Shown one piece after another: positions 58,149-64,000 of a stretch of 64,000 nucleotides of DNA. Every line of letters starts with the position of its first letter. Position 1 is the stretch's first letter. This stretch comes from UBA6522 sp965262365 (lineage in GTDB: Bacteria; Pseudomonadota; Gammaproteobacteria; Steroidobacterales; Rariloculaceae): the NCBI GenBank assembly GCA_965262365.1, contig OZ253541.1:2046001-2110000 (forward strand). The letters are read 5' to 3'. Both the position numbers and the translations under genes were made by a program. Below the pieces are notes generated by a model, which made no database searches, was not told the origin of the DNA, and worked only from the letters and a program-made list of their open reading frames with translations.

Positions 58149-60641
58149 ATGAAGAAATTATTGTACCTGGCGTTAACCGCCTTCCTGGCAAGCCTGTTCA
58201 GCCTTTCGCCAGTCTACGCTCAGGACACGATGGCGGCACTGGAGGAGATCGTCGTCACGGCGAGAAAACGTGAGGAGAATCTCCAGGAGGTGCCGGTGTC
58301 CATTTCGGTCATTAGTGCCGACCTCATCCAGGAGGCCGGCCTCATCAACCCGCGGGACATTTTCGAAGCGGTGCCCGGACTCGACTATGACGAGTCCCAT
58401 GATCGAGTTTCCTCCAATCCCTCGATCCGCGGTGTCCAGTCGAGTGCCGTGTCCGTGCTTCGTCAGAAAGTCACGTCGTTCATTGACGGTCTGCCGCTCA
58501 TGGGCTCACAGGGTACGCTGCAGCTGACCGGTGTGGAGCGCGTCGAAGTCTTTAGAGGCCCGCAGAGCGCGGCATTCGGTCGCGCGACTTTCGGCGGCGC
58601 CATCAACTATGTGACCCGGGATCCGGGCGATGAGTTCGAGGGCGATATTCGCCTCGAGACCAGTGATCTGGGTCGTAACTCACTTGAGCTCCTGCTGGCC
58701 GGACCCATCACGGATACCGTCGGCTACACGTTGAATATCAACGTCGACGAGTACGACGCCCCAGACAACTGGGTATCGACCGAAGGCTTCGGTCTCCATG
58801 GATCCACAACCGAGTATCTCGACGGCAAGCTGAAGTTCACGCCTTCGGATAACTTCGACGCCGAGATCACGTTCTCTCATCTTGTGACCGACGACGAGAA
58901 TCCGCTCGAAATCAATATCTCGCCGGAGGCCTATGCAGCTTGCACGAACTTCCCGAGCCCTAACCTGGTGGGTGTGAACTGGATCAAGGGCGCCTTCGAT
59001 TGCGACGTATCGATCCCGGTGGGCGGCAATCCGACCAATATCGATACGGCCGCTGCCTACGCCGGCACGCCCGACGAGTTGCTGGCTCGTGCGTTTTCAG
59101 TCTCGGACCCCGGCGTCTACACCGAGCGAAATCGAATTCAGGGCGAGTTCAACTTCGCGCTGGAAAACGACACGACGATCCAGGTTCTCGGGTTCGTCCT
59201 CGAAGAGCAAAAGGAGTGGTGGAACGATACCGATCGCAGTGACGTGCCGGTGAACATCGCCAGGGGCATGCTGGCCATGGGGATGCAGCCGATCTCTCAT
59301 ATGGCGTCCCCGGCGGATACCGACGAGCAGATGGTCGAAGTGCGCTGGCTGTCGCCGGACACCGAGAGACTGCGCTGGATGGTCGGTGCTTCGAACTACG
59401 AGTACGATGTCTTGAACATCGTCTGGAGCCAGTACGACGCGATCGTCAACGGCTACGCTGACGAGCTTGTCGAGCAGTTCGGCTTTACGGTCGTCCCGAA
59501 CGTTATTTTTTCGGAGGATTCGAAAAACGTTGGCCTGTTCGGCAGCATCAACTACGACATCAGCGACAGCACGACCTTTTCTTTCGAGGGTCGCTATCAG
59601 AACGAGAAACTGACCCACGTCAACCCCGTGACCAACGAGTCGTTTACGAACGACACGGATTCGTTCCTGCCGCGCATCGCGATCACGCACACGCTGCCGA
59701 ACAACGTCACGCTCTACGCGCAGGCATCGAGGGGCAATAATCCCGCCGGCGTGATCCCGGCCGCGCGTAGTCCGCGTATAGTCGAGACTCACGCGCAGGC
59801 TACGGCACTGGAACTCATCAACTGGTCCCTCGACAGCGTGCTGTTTTACGAAGAAGAGGAAATCACGAATCTCGAGTTCGGCGTCAAGGCGACGCTTGCC
59901 GAGAACCGTGTGACGCTCGCCAGCACGATCTACACGATGGATTGGGAGAACTACAACCAGCCGTTCACGCTGAACTGGAACATCAACACGCTGTGGGCGC
60001 AGTCCGGGAATCCCGGGATGTCGCCGGGGTTGATAGCCGGCTTCGGTGGCGGCGACTACATGCTGCGCACCCAGTTGAACGCAGGCGACTCCAGTGTCGT
60101 CGGTTGGGAAAACGAATTGCGCTGGCTCGCCGGCGACAACTGGACGCTGGGCGGTACGTTGACCTATCAGGACACGCAGTACGAGGAGTTCTGTTCACCG
60201 TCGGCAGTCCTCGATATCGGGCTCACACCCACGAGTCTGGTCACCGACGGTTCGGGAGTCCCGTTCAACTGCGTCAACGTCGTCGGCAATTCGCTGCAAC
60301 GCCAGCCCGACCTGACGTATACGCTCAACGCGACTTACCGGGCGGCGCTAGGCAACACAGGTTGGCAGTGGAGCGCGAGAGCTGACTGGCGCAGGATCGG
60401 CGAGCAGTACCTCGACGATTTGGAGTTCATGTCCATGCCGGTGATCGAAACACTCAACGGGAGTGTCAGCTTCCGCAACGACAACTGGAATGTCCGAATC
60501 TGGGGTCGTAATCTTACGGATAACGATACGCCACGCCGGATCAGCGAGGGTACTGACTGGAATACACCGTTGACCAGCAGCTTCTGGTTCATCCCGAGAG
60601 ATCCGCGTGAGTTCGGGGTGCAGATGACCTACAGCTTCTAG
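58149..60641 (+). CDS. TonB-dependent outer-membrane receptor
   Basis: This protein has 830 residues. A signal peptide (KKLLYLALTAFLASLFSLSP, cleaved after VYA) is followed by a TonB box (EEIVVTARKREENLQEVPVS), the plug domain (LINPRDIFEAVPGLDYDESH, VERVEVFRGPQSAAFGRATF, GGAINYVTRDPG) and a long series of amphipathic beta strands. It ends with EFGVQMTYSF, the aromatic terminus needed for barrel insertion. It imports a large substrate across the outer membrane using TonB energy. The ligand is unknown; no siderophore or cobalamin genes adjoin it. The next gene, a small lipoprotein, follows by one base and is probably co-transcribed. Confidence 0.93.
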   Translation: MKKLLYLALTAFLASLFSLSPVYAQDTMAALEEIVVTARKREENLQEVPVSISVISADLIQEAGLINPRDIFEAVPGLDYDESHDRVSSNPSIRGVQSSAVSVLRQKVTSFIDGLPLMGSQGTLQLTGVERVEVFRGPQSAAFGRATFGGAINYVTRDPGDEFEGDIRLETSDLGRNSLELLLAGPITDTVGYTLNINVDEYDAPDNWVSTEGFGLHGSTTEYLDGKLKFTPSDNFDAEITFSHLVTDDENPLEINISPEAYAACTNFPSPNLVGVNWIKGAFDCDVSIPVGGNPTNIDTAAAYAGTPDELLARAFSVSDPGVYTERNRIQGEFNFALENDTTIQVLGFVLEEQKEWWNDTDRSDVPVNIARGMLAMGMQPISHMASPADTDEQMVEVRWLSPDTERLRWMVGASNYEYDVLNIVWSQYDAIVNGYADELVEQFGFTVVPNVIFSEDSKNVGLFGSINYDISDSTTFSFEGRYQNEKLTHVNPVTNESFTNDTDSFLPRIAITHTLPNNVTLYAQASRGNNPAGVIPAARSPRIVETHAQATALELINWSLDSVLFYEEEEITNLEFGVKATLAENRVTLASTIYTMDWENYNQPFTLNWNINTLWAQSGNPGMSPGLIAGFGGGDYMLRTQLNAGDSSVVGWENELRWLAGDNWTLGGTLTYQDTQYEEFCSPSAVLDIGLTPTSLVTDGSGVPFNCVNVVGNSLQRQPDLTYTLNATYRAALGNTGWQWSARADWRRIGEQYLDDLEFMSMPVIETLNGSVSFRNDNWNVRIWGRNLTDNDTPRRISEGTDWNTPLTSSFWFIPRDPREFGVQMTYSF

Positions 60642-60642
60642 A

Positions 60643-61140
60643 ATGAATAGTCTCAAGAGGATTGCAGCGGTTGCGCTGGCGTCGGCTACGGCGGCCTGCT
60701 CGCCGCCTTCCTCCGAAACAACGCAGACAGAAGCCACCGTATCCCCCATCTCCGCAGACATCGCGGCGGTGGTTTCGACCGCTGTGCCCGGCATCACCAT
60801 CACTGGCGGGGAACTCAGTGCCGGCAATGACCAGTACGAGGTCACCGGCACGTTGCCGAACGGTGACGAGATCGAGGTCGATATGGTGCAGTCGAACGGC
60901 GCGTGGACGGTGCTCGAGGTCCAGCGCGATATCGCGTGGTCGTCCGTGCCGGAGCCGGTCCGCGCCGCGGCTGCCGCCGTGCCGGATTCGTTCGAGCCGG
61001 TCCGCGTCATCGAAAGCACGCAGGCGGCGGACGGCTCGATCGTATATGAATTGTTCCGGGAAATGGAGGATGGAAGCCCCTCCCGGGGACCAGCCATGGA
61101 AGTGCGCTGGCATGGAGGGAGTGCGGAGGTGATGCTTTGA
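60643..61140 (+). CDS. Small PepSY-like lipoprotein
   Basis: This 165-residue protein starts one base after the receptor's stop. The signal MNSLKRIAAVALASATAACS ends at a lipobox cysteine. The mature part has PepSY-like repeats (GITITGGELSAGNDQYEVTG, GDEIEVDMVQSNGAWTVLEV, PVRAAAAAVPDSFEPVRVIE). Such proteins often inhibit or assist envelope proteins. Co-location with the TonB receptor suggests they work on the same substrate. Confidence 0.75.
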   Translation: MNSLKRIAAVALASATAACSPPSSETTQTEATVSPISADIAAVVSTAVPGITITGGELSAGNDQYEVTGTLPNGDEIEVDMVQSNGAWTVLEVQRDIAWSSVPEPVRAAAAAVPDSFEPVRVIESTQAADGSIVYELFREMEDGSPSRGPAMEVRWHGGSAEVML

Positions 61141-61321
61141 ACGCCGACGCAACCACCAGCGATATTGACTCCGCACGGCAGTGCCGAGAGGACGGTCAAG
61201 GCGATCCGCCGGGCGACCCGGCGACAGTATGCCGCAGATGGAGAAGACCCGGTTCGTGCTGACGTGCCTACGCGGCGAGCGCGAACTCACGATTCGTTCG
61301 CCCTTGCATGCCCGGCGCCAA

Positions 61322-61345
61322 TGTAGTTACATACGTACATATACT
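61322..61345 (+). promoter_or_regulatory. Candidate operator upstream of the Phd/VapC operon
   Basis: AT-rich bases GTAGTTACATACGTACATAT just before the antitoxin start contain repeated GTA/TAC steps around a TACGTA centre, as in Phd-type operators. The surrounding DNA is GC-rich, so the AT patch stands out. Autorepression by the antitoxin is the expected use. Confidence 0.4.
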
Positions 61346-61358
61346 TTTGGGGCCTGCC

Positions 61359-61613
61359 ATGGCCATCACGACCGTCACGAGCCGCGAACTCAACCGGGAT
61401 GTCGGACGCGCGAAAAAGGCGGCGAAGTCCGGGCCGGTCTTCATCACCGATCGCGGCAAACCCGCGCATGTGCTGCTCAGCATCGAGGACTACCGGCGGC
61501 TCGCCGGAGAGCACCGCAGTCTGGCCGACGCACTGTCCATGCCGGGACTGTCCGGGATCGACTTCGCCCCGCCGCGCGTGAAAATCCAAACCCCGCCGCC
61601 CGATCTGTCCTGA
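61359..61613 (+). CDS. Phd/YefM-type antitoxin
   Basis: This 84-residue protein starts MAITTVTSRELNRDVGRAKK. AAKSGPVFITDRGKPAHVLL and SIEDYRRLAG are the conserved strand-helix elements of Phd/YefM antitoxins. The C-terminal tail (FAPPRVKIQTPPPDL) would wrap the toxin. Its stop overlaps the toxin start (TGATG). It neutralises the PIN toxin and represses the operon. Confidence 0.88.
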   Translation: MAITTVTSRELNRDVGRAKKAAKSGPVFITDRGKPAHVLLSIEDYRRLAGEHRSLADALSMPGLSGIDFAPPRVKIQTPPPDLS

Positions 61614-62035
61614 TGTTCCTGCTGGACACGAACGTGATCTCCGAGCTGCGCAAGCTCGGCGACGGCAAGGCCGACGGGCGTGTCGCCGCCTGGGTTTCGA
61701 GCCGGGACGCGGCCAGCTTTTACCTCTCCGCGCTGACGCTGATGGAACTGGAGATCGGCATCCTGCGCATCGAACGGCGCGACGCCGCCCAGGGGGAGCG
61801 GCTGCGCACCTGGATGGACCGGCATGTCCTGCCCGAATTCCTGGAGCGCACGCTGCCGGTCGATTCCGCCGTGGCCCTGAAATGCGCCCGCTTGCACGTG
61901 CCCGACCCGCGGGCCGAACGCGACGCCCTGATCGCCGCGACGGCCCTGGTGTACGGGATGACGGTGGTCACGGGGAACGTGACCGACTTCCAGGCCACGG
62001 GAGCGCAGATCGTCGATCCCTGGGCCGCAGAATGA
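61613..62035 (+). CDS. VapC/FitB-type PIN-domain toxin
   Basis: This 140-residue protein starts MFLLDTNVISELRKLGDGKA (first acidic residue), then LSALTLMELEIGILRIERRD (second), then DPRAERDALIAATALVYGMT (third) and VTGNVTDFQATGAQIVDPWA (fourth). All four acidic residues of the PIN nuclease are present. Such toxins cut tRNA or rRNA. It forms a type II pair with the antitoxin just upstream. Confidence 0.9.
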   Translation: MFLLDTNVISELRKLGDGKADGRVAAWVSSRDAASFYLSALTLMELEIGILRIERRDAAQGERLRTWMDRHVLPEFLERTLPVDSAVALKCARLHVPDPRAERDALIAATALVYGMTVVTGNVTDFQATGAQIVDPWAAE

Positions 62036-62137
62036 ACGACAGATGGCTCGGGTGTTCCGCGCCGCCGCTTACGACCGGAAAGAGCGACCAATCAACCGTG
62101 CATCGTCCGTGGGGTCGTAACATCCATGTAGGAATTC

Positions 62138-62470
62138 CTACGTGCGAGAGCTGGGCATGGCAACTTCCCCGGCTGCGCGCGGGCCGACATGGATCGAGAC
62201 CCTGACACGGCCATCCAACGCGCCAAGCATCTTCATCAGCCTGTCCAGCGTGAATCGCCTGAGATCGGCGTTGCGGATTCGCGAGAAATCTGCGGCGGCA
62301 AAGCCGGTCGTGCTCGCGGCCTTGCGAACCGTCAGTCCGCGTTCATCGAGCACGGCGATGATCCGGGCGGCGAGGATCGCCTTGGCTTGTTTCAGATCCG
62401 CCTGAGGGTCATAAAAATCGCGAAACACGTTTCCGCTTCCCTCAACCCATTCCTTGCCGTTCTGGTTCAT
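62138..62470 (-). CDS. HigA-like antitoxin, copy 2
   Basis: This 110-residue protein, near-identical to that at 52117, starts MNQNGKEWVEGSGNVFRDFY. Helix-turn-helix: STTGFAAADFSRIRNADLRR. Its start still overlaps the stop of the remnant toxin reading frame (ATGA). As the toxin is reduced to its tail, this antitoxin is an orphan and could neutralise the toxin of copy 1. Confidence 0.8.
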   Translation of the reverse strand: MNQNGKEWVEGSGNVFRDFYDPQADLKQAKAILAARIIAVLDERGLTVRKAASTTGFAAADFSRIRNADLRRFTLDRLMKMLGALDGRVRVSIHVGPRAAGEVAMPSSRT

Positions 62471-63700
62471 CGCAGTACTTCCTTTTTCAACCGCCCGAGC
62501 CGGGCACGGACGAGATCGATCTCTCGTTTCGGTGTCCTGATGCCCGCGATTTCGTTGCCCGTCTCGTCGACCTGGGGTACCAGGAAGGGAAAGAACGTAT
62601 CCCCTTCGGGAGGCTCGTTTGTAATGATTCCTAGGGACTCGAACTCCGGTCCGTAGTTCAGCTGGTAGGCGCGACTGACGTCCACTGGACGCCGAACCCG
62701 CGGGATTGTCGGAAATTCGAGGGCCTCGAGCTCCACCAACGTACCGTTCGCGACCTGTGGGTAACGGCTCTCCGGCGGCAGCGTGCCGTCTCTCGTCCAG
62801 GGATCCAGCTTCAGCACTAGCGACCTCGGGAACCACGTGTAGTCATTGTGATTCCCTATCCGCAGACCGTCGGTTCGATTCGAGGGAATTGCGGCAGGAA
62901 CATGTCGGGTACCCGAAAAGAAATTGATCGCCCGGATAGAAGTAGCTCGCATCCACGGCTCTCGACGGTTGCGCGAAGCGATGGTTGAAGCTGCCGCGCA
63001 CGTTGGATCCAGTGTGTGGAATCAGGCCGTCGAAGACTTTCCTCTGTTGCTCGTCCGCATTTAAGCCATCGTGGACATAGGTGCGCGGATATCGCCCCGC
63101 CTGGGAATCACCGAAAGCAATCGCCCGTTCGAAACTGCCCGCCGGGATGCCCAATGCGCCGACGCCACTGTATTTGAGCTGTGAGACGGCATCCCGCATC
63201 GCGGCGAGGCTCAAGACGGCCGAACTGCCACGCGTCCCGAGGAATGAGCGTTCGCTCACCTGCCGGAGCATCCCTGACTGCCAGGGTGTTTCGGGGATCG
63301 TCGGGGTTCACAGCTGCATAAGGGATATGCCGCCGATCGCCCAGAGAACGATCGAAAACCGGCTGGCGTACCACGAAGTCGCTTCGTTCCAGCCCTTCGA
63401 TGGGCTCACCGCCGTCCGTGGCGACCGGCAGGTAGGCCCGCATCAGACCCGCCTGCTCGGGCACGTCGAATTGCCACCCGACAAAGAGAAGCGTAAATCC
63501 CTGGTGCAGAAGAAAACCATCGCCAAAATCCGCCTCGGTGCGCGGATCGTTGGTCGCGGCGGCAACATTGAAGTACCGGAATACTTGCTTGCGGCCACGA
63601 TTCATGACGTCGAGCAATACCGTGCCGTTGCCCGCCCCGATGTCCCCCAGCGCCTTGGCGATAAACGCAGCGTCGCCGTCGGCCAATAGAATTACGCCAG
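62467..63700 (-). pseudogene. Alpha/beta-hydrolase-domain gene, frameshifted, fused to a HigB tail
   Basis: Three frames read one protein in order: IGAGNGTVLLDVMNRGRKQV to IPRDAWQFG (63.7-63.25 kb); AVSQLKYSGVGALG, ERAIAFGDSQAGRYPRTYVH, FNHRFAQPSRAVD (63.25-62.9 kb); and WFPRSLVLKLDPWTRDGTLP, DVSRAYQLNYGPEFESLGII, FLVPQVDETGNEIAGI (62.85-62.55 kb). This is a large alpha/beta-hydrolase family with a GxSQxG nucleophile. The last piece runs in frame into TPKREIDLVRARLGRLKKEV, the final codons of a HigB toxin. So the hydrolase lost its C-terminus when joined to the toxin module. Its N-terminus is cut near the VapC gene at 63.7 kb. Confidence 0.78.
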
Positions 63701-63702
63701 AA

Positions 63703-64000
63703 TCAGCGCGCGTCCCAAGGGTTGACGACATCGATGTCCAGACCGGCGAAATCCCTGACGTTGCGGGTCGCTACCGTCAGTTCGTGGCTCTTGGCCGTGC
63801 CTGCGATCAGCGCATCGCCCAGTTCCAGTTTGCGCCCACGACCGCGTGCCTGTGCACGAAACCGGGCGGCCCATACGGCCGCCCCGGAATCGAGGTCCAG
63901 GATACGGTCGCCGTAATCGGCCAGCACGTTACGCAAGGCTTTTCGCAGAGCGTGGCGTTTTTGCCCTCGGGGCAGGCGCTGCACGCCATATTCAAGCTCA
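63703..64000 (-). CDS. VapC/FitB-type PIN-domain toxin, cut by the right window edge
   Basis: The frame runs from the window edge to a stop at 63703. It reads ELEYGVQRLPRGQKRHALRK, ADYGDRILDLDSGAAVWAAR, LELGDALIAGTAKSHELTVA, TRNVRDFAGLDIDVVNPWDA: the second to fourth acidic positions of a PIN nuclease and the family's usual end. The N-terminal DTNVxSE motif lies beyond 64000. Its antitoxin would be expected just outside the window. The stop lies next to the broken hydrolase gene. Confidence 0.85.
   Translation of the reverse strand, partial: ELEYGVQRLPRGQKRHALRKALRNVLADYGDRILDLDSGAAVWAARFRAQARGRGRKLELGDALIAGTAKSHELTVATRNVRDFAGLDIDVVNPWDAR

Overview
The window is GC-rich DNA that looks gammaproteobacterial. 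The evidence is a pheT-ihfA-merR fragment in the order typical of Gammaproteobacteria, a TonB-dependent receptor, M1 and M48 peptidase lipoproteins, and a MobF-type relaxase. It reads as an accessory island: three zones rich in defence or mobile genes around ordinary cargo, with many broken genes. Everything rests on reading the sequence by eye; no database search was run.

Zone 1 (1-19.1 kb) is a defence-like block. It begins with the edge of a TIR/SEFIR protein and a tyrosine integrase cut by a ~413 bp insertion. An MmeI-like single-chain restriction-modification enzyme follows, on the minus strand. Next is a tight three-gene plus-strand operon (two PLD-like proteins with HxRx4D motifs and a 719-aa protein I do not recognise), then a double zinc-finger protein and a 1446-aa STAND/NACHT-like NTPase with a C-terminal PD-(D/E)XK nuclease. 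A large secreted protein with Ig-like repeats, an HNH-type nuclease region and an excalibur motif closes the block.

Zone 2 (19.1-39.6 kb) is the skeleton of a decayed integrative mobilisable element: small element genes, a five-module zinc-ribbon protein, ssb, a gutted Toprim primase gene, a DUF2493 (SLOG) protein, ribbon-helix-helix proteins, a MobF relaxase, a coupling-protein-like remnant, AlpA and a P4-type integrase. A complete RIT element (three overlapping tyrosine recombinase genes inside an 82-bp perfect inverted repeat) sits in it, as does a captured chromosomal fragment pheT'-ihfA-merR'.

Zone 3 (39.7-64 kb) mixes intact cargo with shattered genes. The intact cargo is an APC permease, an M1 peptidase, an M48 peptidase, a TonB receptor with a small lipoprotein, and toxin-antitoxin pairs. 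Four non-adjacent pieces of what may be one hsdM gene are spread over 10 kb, two joined to other genes (an Rpn-type nuclease and a truncated TIR protein). There is a ~550 bp duplicated cassette, a duplicated HigBA-like module whose second toxin is replaced by a hydrolase fragment, and remnants of IS21, IS256 and IS481 elements.

The strongest candidates for something undescribed are the three-gene PLD operon at 6.4-10.8 kb and the NTPase-nuclease fusion at 11.8-16.1 kb.
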